A stretch of DNA of 64,000 nt from Angiostrongylus vasorum (Eukaryota; Nematoda; Chromadorea; Rhabditida; Metastrongylidae): the NCBI GenBank assembly GCA_018806985.1, contig JADANN010000362.1:124001-188000 (forward strand), written 5' to 3'. The notes beneath the pieces are model-generated. The model was not told the DNA's origin. It saw nothing but the letters and a program-made list of their open reading frames with translations, and ran no database searches. The position numbers and the translations under genes are program-made. This document shows positions 11,801 through 21,891 of the stretch, one piece after another; the first letter of the stretch is position 1, and every line of letters begins with the position of its first letter.

Positions 11801-14800
11801 AGGACAATTCATTTTTTCCCTTAGAAAGTCCAAGTGATCATGTGCATGAAAATATTTTACTCACCACCTCCCATTTCCCCTTTGATCGCCGAACTGTGGA
11901 AAACAACAAATTTCATAACAGCTACCTCTTCGCGTTCATTCAATTCACGCCCACCCGCTTTCGGAGTAATCTTTTGACTTTTTGACTCAGTTCCTGTAAA
12001 GTGACAATTCGAAGTACGACCATCTTGTCCTCATGACCAGGGTAACATCTCCATCAAAAACTTCTGTGGCTCTCTCTCTATCTCTCTCTCTCGGCGTTGA
12101 TTAATGTCTTAGAGAAAGCAATGCATTCGACTTCATCAGCACCGTTAGATATGGCTGAATGCATATCAAGTCCATACAATGAATTGCGATGGCCCACCGA
12201 TGTATCAAGTTATTGCTGGTGTTCTCGCAGACAAGTACACTACTAGTTTTCCAGCCCTGAGTAATGGAAGCCTTAATGAACCTGGTGCCCAGGATCAAAA
12301 CAAAGACCACGAGTGCACTTCACGCAACTCTCAGCACTGCGCTACACGTTTCTCCCGAACTTTTGAAATCAATGCAAAATTTCTACTTTTCTCGTAAACA
12401 ATCATTAAAGCTGTGCGACAGGCTTAGTGTTAAAAAAATCAACTACAGTTACAGTTATTTTTCATTCGTTCGCTATATGCCTACAGTTTATTATAGGTAG
12501 CCGCTGTCAATGACGTAACCTAAAGGAAACTCTTGAAAAATTATTATTTATGCGTAAATATATGTGTGAATATGCGAGTAGTCAATTACAGGACCGTTTT
12601 CACCTCGTTCTCACTATGCAACCTCACCGTCCCGAAGCGCAAACGTGTCTCCACGAAGCGTAAGCTTTTCGCCCCGTAGTGCCTCCAGCAGTGGATCAAA
12701 TAATACAGCAATGAAAAAGGTATTCAGTGAATACTCAGGATACGTTTTTCTTCTTTTCTTGAGAGGGTTTTTCTAGAAGGTGAAAATGACGTTAAATACG
12801 TTGTTAACATTGTTTATAATGCGAGTGGTCTAGCACGATCCCTCATCGTTTAGTTCTCCCGTAATCTCCATTCACCGAAGCATTTTAATCCGATTTTGAT
12901 GAAGCATGCAGCGTCCTGGTACTTCCTGAAGACATGTGCATTCATTTGATCTCTACTCTTGGAGTTCTTCTGGGAGCGACGACACTTTTCATTACATGAT
13001 TAGACCACCTGTTCTCGCTTTACGTTTAACCACAAGTTCACCTGTAAACGTTTGATTTGGGTTTTTAGTTGTTCGAATGAATAGATATTCACTGCCATAC
13101 TCGTGTTGATGAGAACGCCGACGCCGCTGACCCATCTACTGTTGGAAATTCCGAGGAACAGTTTTTCTCCGATGTCATAGATGGCGTTGAATGGGTGGCG
13201 TCTTCTCGTCCCAGCCATTCCAGTGACGCTGTGCCTTATTCTTCTTGCTTGCGTGTTCAAGTCTGCTATCGAGGACTCAGATCCAAATGAGCGTTCATTG
13301 TAGGTACAAGTCGTCGCATGGCCCTGAGATTTTATCCGCCTTTCCATGGCCCGTCGTGCCTAACGCTTCCGCACCAGGAACTCTTCCATGGTCAGGGAAG
13401 TAAGGCTCACTTATTTTCCTATTGTTAGCGTTTGATATCCACGTACATCTTGCTGAGCTCTAAACATGTGCTGGGATTCTCACCCATGGCTTGGCAGTTT
13501 CTCCCAGAGAAGGCAGGGAGCTTATTTGTTGGAAGCGACAACTACCGTCTCTAATATATTGTACTATCATTTCATTGTAGGCTTTTGGCCGAAATAAGTC
13601 CTAGAGTACAATACGCATAAGCGAGAACGCACCCACACACCCATGCATGAATACGTCTTTGCAGACACAGAAGGTATGCGCCAAAAAGACAAAGCAGAAA
13701 GACAGACTCCGTATCCTAGATCTACCTGCGCCTCAGGGAAGCATAAAATCGCTTCCCGTCTACTATTAACCCCCTTATTTTAGTTGGCGACATTCAACTC
13801 GGGAATCGTTTCGGCGAAAATGTTGTCTAGCCATGGAGCTATACATGTCTTCATGCACGTAGTATCAGCTCTAACTCTAGGAAAATAGAAAGGATTATAG
13901 CTAGTTCCTTAGTAACCAATGTTTTATTGTTTCGAACTCTAACCATGGAACGGAAATTATTGGAACAGCAGTTCGCCGTTATCAGTAGCACAACATGGCT
14001 TGATGTGATTGTGATCCCGTCGTTTCCTGAGAGAGCCCATAATAAAAGGCTTTTCCCCAGCTTGTTTTTTGGAGTGTTTTTCGCATTAGTTGTTTTCTGT
14101 TCTGCTTTGAACAGTTTTTTCTTCCTTTGCCTTTGTAAACTCTCTTGCCACAATATTCTGCCCGTTTCTATTGCCTGTTATATGATATGTGTCTCACTGG
14201 GTCATGCACCAGGTCTAATCTTTTCTAGAGTGGCTGGTTAGCGTTAGAATAGATGCGAGTTGTTAAAAGCCTAAGGAGAAGTGGTCTGAAGAATTAAAGC
14301 GTATTCGGCACTGTTGTCAAACAGCTCTTAATGTCGATTCGAATCACCTCCGTTGTCCAGTAAGGAATAAAATGGCGTAGGAAGGGGATTTCGTTCAAAT
14401 CTGTCGTACTATATATGACTAATCATTCCACTATTGACAAATGTAAATTCTTCTTTCGGCTTGCGGTTGACTCAAATGTTTGAAATGTGATGATCTGATT
14501 CATTGGAGAGCGGTGATATCCTTCTAAACGTCCTGCTGGCGTATTACTCTTCAGTGACCACTGCCAATCTGTCAATTATGTCCGCAACAACAAATTAATT
14601 GGAGGGCTTTTTCCCTCTTTCTTCAATTCAAAGTCACATGAATTGCAACCACAAACTGCAAATAGAGTTCGATATCTGCTTAATATTCTGGAATTACACA
14701 TGCAGAGCAACGAACTGCGTCCGTGATTCATCGTAGGAATGTACTTTCTAACCGGGAACAGAAACGTATTTCGCGACATAGCCTTTATTCGCCTCTTATT

Positions 14801-16652
14801 ATTTATCTTACCGCGTATGACAAGATCACAAAAAAAAAAATTTATTACGGATTACACTAAGATTGGGTTTTTTTTATTAGGAGAGTTTTCTCTGATGTCT
14901 CGAAGAAACCATGCTAGTTCGTCTCCAGATCATCACCATAACTGGTCCCCCAATGTCATTAGTATGTTATCACATTACCACCCTCCAATATATTTGATTT
15001 TCTGTCAGGACAGCGACCATTTTTCGAACTATTTTGGCTTTAATTAGTTCCGCAAATAGAGTTCTTATTTTAATTGGGTGGATCTACTAGAAGGATGAAT
15101 CTTCGCAGAAACGTTTGAGTTAGGCGGAACGTTGGCATCGTTGTGAAATCAAGCGAGAACAGAAGCCTAGTTTTATCAAGAGTTGTTCTTCCTTAAATAC
15201 CAACTATTATTCTTATCATTCCTGATATGGAGCAATTCCCAGTGTATTAGTAAATAAACCTGTGATGTGAATGTCATCTATACCATTTTTGTGACGTTTT
15301 CACACTCTGTGTATGTTTGCACATCCTTTCTAACGTTTGCGGAACCCACTTATCTTTTAGATAACCAAGAAATCTCGTTTGGTTTCGGTTCATGACGGTC
15401 GACCTGTTGCACCGTACAGTGAAACGGTGACCTATGAGCCAGCATTTCTGGAAAGATATAGCAGGTCAGACGCAAATCATCTCACTTTCCAAGAATTCAA
15501 AAACCTGCGAACTTCATCTGAACGGCCGTTAGTGAGCTATGTTGTCTAGATGTTAATAGGTTCTTGACGAAGTTCAAGAGTTTTTGGCAGTTTCAACTGA
15601 TCTCGAACTTTGATTTTTTTATATGATGACTAACCGGTTATGTATACAATAACTGTTTACTTTTAGTGCATCAGCTCGTTCGAAACGATCGGGTTTCTCT
15701 TCGAATTCATTCTTACCACGCATTCGACATGACTCCGATGACTCATGTGCATACATTGTACAGAATCCTCTCTATCATGACTGATGTTCCCATCTTATTT
15801 CTTCCTTTAAAGAATTTGCATTCGGATATCAAGAAAGTTCCTCTCTATTCTGACTAATGTTCTCGTTTTATATTTGCCTCGTAAATCTCTCATTTGGATA
15901 TAAAATTTAACTTTGTTCAAGACTGCGTAGAGAAGTACTCGTACGAGAAGAACTGTCTCGAGAACTCATTTTGGAATCGCTAGAAACAACGATAAAAGAT
16001 GTGATATGGAGATCGATCATTGATATAACTGGACTTTTTCTGTCATTTTTTTCTATGGAACCGTCAAGGCAAATTTATCAGCGCTGGTTTCGATGACTTC
16101 CTAGGCTATCGTTCCTTCTGAAGGGATTTTTTGAAGGAGGATTTGGGTGTAGAGGTAAATCAGAGAAATACGATGAATTAAGAATTGATGAGTAAGAACT
16201 AGTGCAAAATACAACTAAAACTACTGAGCACCTACAAATTTCAAATAGGTAAAAAAAAATTATAAATGACAAATAAATAATTACAAACTATCGTACAAAT
16301 GGAAATACAAGTGGAATACGTAGATAAAAACTGCATAGCCGCACATCCAGCATATCACAGCCCATAGCGCAATGGTAGTGATCACGCTCATCGAGTGGGT
16401 GGCCCAAACCAACAAAGCCCTGGCTCGATCGCGAGCAAACCGACCTAACTGCTCGTTTCCTCCGGCCGAACGGTTCATTACTAAACTTGTCCGAGACATG
16501 CTGGATCTCGCCAATCCACGTGGGAACGCCCTAACACGAGTATCCTAAGATTATTGGTAGAATTGGCCCCACCAGCATTGAGCAACATTTATGACGAAGA
16601 CAGAAATCCTCTAATTGGAAGACCTTTGAGCATGGTGGATGAGAGCCATTGA
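5837..16652 (+). CDS. Unrecognised multi-exon gene: Ser/Pro/Arg-rich protein with helical C-terminus
   Basis: Exons were chosen from frame, splice sites and phase: 5837-5875 (start MATRPHQDDEHFE), 9961-10053, 11078-11232, 12593-12719, 15361-15464, 15667-15757, 15922-16000, 16339-16652. Phases agree from exon 1 through exon 6. Exons 3-6 are rich in Ser, Pro and Arg with repeated SPxR/SPRS motifs (for example VSPRSVSFSPRSAS), as in low-complexity phosphoproteins. The last three exons look helical and Leu-rich. The final exon needs a one-base frame change between about 16520 and 16545 to join its two good open halves before the stop at 16650. The 15757/15922 junction is out of phase, so an exon or boundary there is wrong or missing. 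I recognise no family. Introns hold a mariner relic, SINEs, a MITE and an RTE fragment. The gene could be real, incompletely modelled, or recently damaged. Confidence 0.5.
7240..7470 (+). mobile_element. SINE-A, diverged copy in intron
   Basis: Aligns to the SINE-A body (aaattggta, gatagcagcatta, attggtaggccgcc). The box B remnant is GGTTCGAATC. The head and tail are degraded. It sits in the long first intron of the Ser/Pro-rich gene. Confidence 0.65.
7740..8543 (-). pseudogene. Mariner-family transposase pseudogene
   Basis: Read on the minus strand, the first 66 codons (8543 down to 8346) are open and give a helix-turn-helix-like N-terminus (RRPCVIEDDELKNVLEA). The rest is spread over three frames. 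It still shows mariner landmarks in the right order: a TGDE/YDN-like segment near 8200, GETIT near 8040, IDEMH near 8010, and NRKDPILLH near 7960 just before the expected catalytic aspartate, which is lost. Several frameshifts and stops make it a dead copy. Terminal inverted repeats were not located. It lies in an intron of the +-strand gene, in antisense. Confidence 0.8.
8608..8960 (-). mobile_element. Family C element bounded by near-perfect terminal inverted repeats (MITE-like)
   Basis: The left end (8608-8670) and right end (8906-8960) are reverse complements over about 55 bases, differing mainly by a run of T in the left arm. The interior carries a family C tRNA-like unit in minus orientation (8680-8800) and then a long T-rich tract (8800-8905). 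Length is 353 bp with no coding capacity. It is called a MITE-like or foldback derivative of family C. Confidence 0.8.
8820..8905. repeat. Interrupted poly-T tract
   Basis: About 85 bases of T runs broken by single C or CC. It lies inside the family C MITE and could be the remains of a poly-A tail read from the other strand. Confidence 0.85.
8963..9228 (+). mobile_element. Family C tRNA-like element, inverted neighbour of the MITE
   Basis: The right half (about 9078-9215) is a close reverse complement of 8680-8805, so two family C units face each other within 600 bp. The tRNA-like part lies at 9100-9160 (GTGTGGTGGTGAGCGC box A-like; GCGTTCGTTCCCC box B-like). The left half (8963-9070) matches the family C body seen also at 29115 and 37310. 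Confidence 0.75.
9236..9600 (-). mobile_element. SINE-B copy 1 (second tRNA-headed SINE family)
   Basis: On the minus strand the head at 9600-9540 resembles a tRNA (box A near the start, GTTCAATTCC-type box B). The body aligns along its length with copies at 36900-37262 (+), 24775-25105 (-) and 20105-20265 (-). The 3' end is a gatcaaat-type A/T-rich tail at 9236. Length is about 360 bp. Confidence 0.75.
10095..10477 (+). mobile_element. Repeat family E, copy 1
   Basis: A roughly 380-bp interspersed repeat with a short hairpin head (cggtttaccg followed by gctgggagg) and an end near a caagtatcaag palindrome. It aligns with 59065-59445, 59775-60160, the 3' part at 55620-55880 and the minus-strand copy at 27555-27835. 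It has no open frame longer than 90 codons. The class is unknown. Confidence 0.7.
12090..12335 (-). mobile_element. SINE-A, diverged copy in intron
   Basis: Minus-strand copy with recognisable tail (gcattcgacttcat), body (atgcatatcaag, cccaccgatgtatcaag) and head remnant. It has many substitutions and lies between exons 3 and 4 of the Ser/Pro-rich gene. Confidence 0.65.
13000..13760 (-). mobile_element. RTE-type retrotransposon, 5' end and endonuclease start
   Basis: The minus-strand frame 13347-13000 reads as the start of an RTE-clade apurinic-like endonuclease (TRRRHPFNAIYDIGEKLFLG and a GVGVLINTSMA segment), a block common in nematode RTE elements. Upstream on the minus strand (13350-13760) is a presumed 5' untranslated region that recurs at 43310-43640 and 57450-57610. 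The catalytic domain is cut off at 13000, so the copy is 3'-truncated and dead. Confidence 0.75.
15765..15900. repeat. Two-copy tandem duplication of about 68 bp
   Basis: The segment 15765-15833 is repeated with changes at 15835-15900: a cctctctat core, then a tgatgttc/taatgttc step, and a cattcggatat/catttggatat end. It sits at the junction where the Ser/Pro-rich gene model loses phase. Confidence 0.7.
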
Positions 16653-16828
16653 ATTAAATACAAGGCATGTCGTGGAATTCACACATTGTGATACATGTGT
16701 TGACGTGTCATGTAGAAAATTGGGAAAAAATGTACCATTTGATAAAGTACGGATTGCTAGAGCATGTATTATCTCCATGATACTAAATCATTATCAATGC
16801 ACAATCGGCGCCAATCGATATTTCTCGG

Positions 16829-16837
16829 TATAAAAAG
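16829..16837 (+). promoter_or_regulatory. Candidate TATA box upstream of the ABC transporter
   Basis: TATAAAAAG lies about 590 bases before the ABC transporter start codon and is followed by an unusually GC-rich stretch (16850-17000). This is a plausible core promoter, but the match is short and the real transcript 5' end is unknown. Confidence 0.3.
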
Positions 16838-17411
16838 AGCAGTGTGGAGTGCGGTGAGCTCAATCCCTGCAGCGCTCCGCGGCACTCAATTTGACTCGAC
16901 GCCACTACCGGGATTGCGACTGCCTTGGCCGGTGGGAGGCGAACCGTCGCCGCTCTGGAGACGACGGCGACGGTGTCGAACCGTCAGCAGCCACAACGAA
17001 GAGCTCATGTCAGACTTCGTCGAAGCTCATGAATAGGACAGAATGCTGGTCATTCATGAAATCCATGAGCTTGGCAGAAGTCGATTTTCGAAAGTATCGT
17101 GGTGGTTCATAATTTCCGTGAACTTCGAACTGTATTGTTACTGTTGACGTCCATGAAGCTGCTGCACCGAATTCGCATCTATGCGTTTTGCCATCGAAAA
17201 CAGCAGAAGGAAACGTTTTGTGGTTTCCAATAAGCAATTTTTAAGCTTTGTGTTTTTTGATGGATTAAAATCTTGTCACTGTTGTGTTGTTCTGTTTTTT
17301 CTTTTTCCACTGAGATCGTAGAAGATTCTGCATGAGTGTCTTCCTTTTTTTTAACGCCTGTATTCGCCTCCTTGGCTTGTTTTTGCATTCTAATACCCTC
17401 CTTAAAACCTC

Positions 17412-17422
17412 TGTTTAGAACA
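17412..17422 (+). promoter_or_regulatory. Possible spliced-leader acceptor before the ABC transporter start
   Basis: A CTGTTTAG motif ends at 17418, only four bases before the chosen ATG at 17423. In nematodes, spliced-leader trans-splicing commonly joins a few bases upstream of the start codon. This supports 17423 over an in-frame TTG start at 17336. Confidence 0.35.
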
Positions 17423-20400
17423 ATGGGTAATGTCAAAAATGATGTTGGAGGAGAGGCGCTTGAAACCCTTCTGGAGAAGAGCGAACAAAAACCCACTACC
17501 GTTCTCGAACCGAATCCGGAGACCACCGCCAGCATCTTCTCTAAGGTCACTTTTATGTAAGTTTTTCGAGTTTTCTTCGTATTTTTTGCTTTGCTATGAC
17601 CACGATTATGATGTCTATCTAGGTTCATCACCAGGTTTTTGTATAAGGGTTATTGGAAAACTCTTGAAGTTGAAGATATGTACGAGCCTCTTCCTGAACA
17701 TGAATCTGAAGCCGCCACAAGACGTCTATCGATTGCCTGGAATTCGGAACGGCTGAGAGCGTACAGGTTTAAACGGACTCCCAGCCTAGCGGCCGCGGTT
17801 CGAAGGACGTATGGGAAGGAAATCTGTCTGTATGGTGTGCTACTCTTTGTGGAAGTACGTACAATTACTTTTGTTTTTACTTTTATTTTGTTCTTACTTG
17901 CGGTAACTGTAGGTTTCCAGTCGTCTGATAAAGTTCCTTTTCTAGAAAGGCCTAATACATCAGCACTAGTTTCGTTTTGAGTTGTTCTCCATTTCAACTC
18001 TTATAGGAATTTCTAAAATTATGTCAACCTCTCCTTATGGGTCGTGTAATCCGATACTTTCGATACGACGTTCCTTTGACTCCAACCGAAGCTTATACTG
18101 GTGAGTTAAGTACTAAAAGTTAAAGGGATATTTTTGCTCCCTCATTAGTGCGAAGTTTTAGCCGCTGGAGGGATTGCGATGACCGCTATTATTTTCGCTG
18201 TTGTCCATCATCTGTACTATTATGGTCTTCAAAAAATCGGACTGCAAGTTAAAGTGGCCACTAGCGGAATGCTTGCAAAAAAAAGTGGGGTGTTATTTCC
18301 TTGAAGAAATCTTAGGTTTAGCTAGAAACTCTTCAGGGATTGAGTCTTTCGAACTCGGCTTTGTGTAGGACTACGGTTGGCCACATGGTCAATCTGCTCT
18401 CTACAGATGTCAATAAGTTTGATATGGGGTTCATATTCATTCATCACATATGGGTATCACCTCTTTTACTAGTTGTATACAGCTATTATTTGTGGAAAGA
18501 AATCGGACCATCTGCATTTGCTGGTAAATTACTTGTAAGTGGGTGTATCTCTTTGGACGCTGGGCCATTTTTTTCTTTGTACAGGATTTGGCGCTTTGGT
18601 CATACTGGTACCAATCCAGGGCTATTTCGCCTCAAAGATGGGTGCTTGCAGGTAGGTGATCTTCTATGGAATACTTGTCACCACGTTCTAGTGTCATGCG
18701 GTTTGAACAGATATTTAGGAAGGAAATCGCGAACCGGGCCGATAAAAGACTAAGTGTCATGAATGAAATATTGAATGGTATTCGGATGATTAAGATGTAC
18801 GTATGGGAAGATGCGTTCACTGACGTTGTGGCCGATTTGAGGGAGGTAAACGTCTCAACTTTGTATTACTACGTTCTAAAGAAGTATTAGGGAGCGTGTG
18901 GCGCAGTGATCGGTGTCGCCCCTGCAACCCACATAGGATCGATCCCAGCGCCCCTAGGCCCACCAAGCCCTCCATCTCTCCGGAGTTGGCAAATTGGTGC
19001 CAGTATTATCTGGGAGGATAGCAACACTGACTCCATACATCGGTAGGCCACCACGAGTCATTGTAAAGGCCAGATATGCATTCAATCAGCTCCAACGATG
19101 TTTAATGAGGTCAAATGCATGACGCATCTTTCAGGGATTGATTAACGCCGAGAGCTTTATCTTTTTTTAAGTAGTGTTGTTTTAGACGTGAGATGAGTAA
19201 AGTGCGAGTAAACGCCGTTATCCAGTCGCTTGTGATGGGTTTATTTTGGAGTTCTGGAAAGTTAATTGTTCTTTTCGCTGTTCTTTGCTTTGTCCTGACT
19301 GGTAACGATCTCAGTACTGAGAGAATTTTTGTCGCTGTAAGTATATGAAGCCGTCCACAGCGTTTATTTAGTACTGTTTTAATTTTATATATATATATAT
19401 ATGTGTATAATATACAGTGCAAATGAAGTCACATATTCGCGTTTCCTATATTCATAATAAATCAGTTTCTGGTTTACAGTTATTTTTATGTCTGTACTTT
19501 TATTTACTGCCTATTCTATCTTCTTTCATAGTAAGGTAGTATATGAGATACAAACACAAGCATGCTGAGAAATGAACAAAACCCGGAACCTCGGATGGGT
19601 TTTGAAACCGCGATTACTCTTATCGGGGGCACACGTGCTATCGGCCACACCAGCCGTAGCCCTTGTTTAGATCATTACTGTGGACGAGTGATTGCTGATA
19701 GCACCGATAGAGTAAATAAAACTGGTTGAGAGAAAGGCAAAGCAAGGGCCCCTGTTGGTGTGGTGGATAGAACGTGAGCACCGTTAAGGGTAGTCTCGGG
19801 TTCGAGTCCCACCTGAGGTTCGAAGTTTTGTTCATATCTCAATATTCTTCTGTTTTTATGCCTGTCTTATGTTTACCCTTCTTCACATTCCGTACAGATG
19901 CCACCACATTTCCCATTCAGTGTTTTCTTGCATACTTCATCTTCTGTAACTTCTGATTTGCTTGTGGATTCAGGGTGCTCCTTTGAGAACTTTTGCTTCC
20001 ATGTAGGAATAAGGTCCTTAAGTACGGTTTGAGTGGACTCTCCCTTGAATCTTGGAATAGCTGTATGTAGGCGCTCACAAGTCTTCACTAGAAATAGTCG
20101 CCTGTCTCTATGGATTGCAGGGAGCTTTGCCCATACAAATTTGGTGCCAAGTTTCCTATCGTGGAGGGTTCGGAAGCTTCGTAGCCTTCTCAGGGTTTAA
20201 CCATCGACCTTGCGCGTATTATTGACCGACCTATCTGCCACTACTCTCGCGCTCCTTTCTATATTTACATTATTATCTGTTCTTGTATTTATTTACTAGA
20301 CTATTTAATTCGGCCGCTTAATGACCGTGAGGTTTCTGTTGCAGGTCGGTTTGTATAACTCTTGTCGCCTATCGATAACGCTCTTCTTTCCGTTCGCGGT

Positions 20401-21471
20401 GCAGTTCTTCTTTGAACTTCGCGTGACTCTGAAACGTATTCAGGTCAGTAGGGTTCACTAAGTTCGAGTTCACGAGAAAACCGATTCGAATATGTTCAGG
20501 CTTTTCTTGAATTGGAGGAGTTCACCTCATATGCTGACTCGTCTCTGTGTGAATATGACGACGAAGAGCATTGCTCGATTGAGGTGAGTTCATTCTCTTC
20601 TGCATTACAGTTGTCATTTTTCTATTCACCACTTGAACCTCTATAATGACTACAGGAAGTGTCCGTAAACGACATAGGGATAGGTCGTGAACTGAAGGAA
20701 CAACATGCGAAAGGGCCTAGAATCGTTGTCGAATCGCTGACAACGACATGGCAAACTGAAGGGGTTCGTTCAGAATGAGTAATTATCTTTACATAATCTC
20801 CATCCTCTCCTTATTTTAGAACAGTCGAGATGATGCGTACGCAGTGAAAGATCTCACTTTTGAAGCCAATTCCGGGGATTTGATTGCTGTTGTTGGTACA
20901 GTTGGATCCGGCAAAGTAAGGGATTTGATTTTCCTATACTATTGTTGCAGAACGTATGCGGTCTTTGAAGTATGTGTGTTGTTCCAGTCGTCGTTATTGT
21001 CTTCCTTACTCTGTGAGACTCATAAACTTACTGGTAAACTTATCATAGATGGTAAGATTGCGTATTGCAATCAGGATGCTTGGATCTTTAGTGGTACTGT
21101 ACGCGAGAATATTCTATTCGGTTGTGACTACGATCAGGTTGGAGGTCCTCGTATATTTTCATATTACTACACATTGTTACGACATCTTTTTTCTGCTTAA
21201 CTTTTCAGAGAAGTTATCATCGAACGCTGGAGCTCTCTGCACTTAGTTCTGATATCGAACAGTTTCCACATGGAGATGCGATGCTTGTTGGTGATCGTGG
21301 AACTTCTCTCTCAGGTATGTAATCTTACTCTGTCATTAATTAACAATTTGGAATATTGTGGGAAACTAGTGGTTTTTTTTTATTGTTGTTCATTTGTTCC
21401 CTGTGAACTGATCTGGTTGAGCTGATGCGAGGTCGGTATGGTTGTCGTTGTCGTTGTCGTTGTTGTTGTAG

Positions 21472-21528
<57 letters not shown>

Positions 21529-21834
21529 TTGTTTTTGTTGCTGTTGCTGTTGTTGTTGTTGTTGTTACTGTTGTAGTAATAGTTGTTGTTGTTATTATTA
21601 TTGCTGTCGTTGTCATTATTATTATTATTATTGTTATTACTAGTATTGTTGTTTTTGTTTGTCGATGGCTGACGTTTCGGCGATTTCGCCTTCCCGAGAA
21701 CCCAGGTGTTACGAGTCGGAGTCCCACAGCTGTTCTTCTTGGATGTCGAACTGTTATTAGCACCTGGTGATTGGTTCCAGAGGAATTGTCGCCGAAACGT
21801 TAAATTTTGACCAACGACGACGACGACGACGACG

Positions 21835-21891
<57 letters not shown>

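Noticed and set aside
16281..16514. Minus-strand membrane-like frame of 77 codons
   Set aside because: The opposite frame on + fits the exon chain of the Ser/Pro-rich gene by phase and splice sites. The hydrophobic minus-strand reading is probably its shadow, though this is not certain.
18900..18965. Genuine tRNA gene at the SINE-A heads
   Set aside because: Box A and B are present, but the acceptor and anticodon stems do not pair, and the same sequence continues into a conserved 200-bp tail in many copies.
19745..19810. Genuine tRNA gene in the family C unit
   Set aside because: The box B is an exact consensus match, but no closing acceptor stem is seen and the unit is part of a repeated element.
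21425..21770. Open frames of poly-Cys, poly-Val and poly-Thr
   Set aside because: They are translations of a trinucleotide repeat arm inside a foldback element in an intron.
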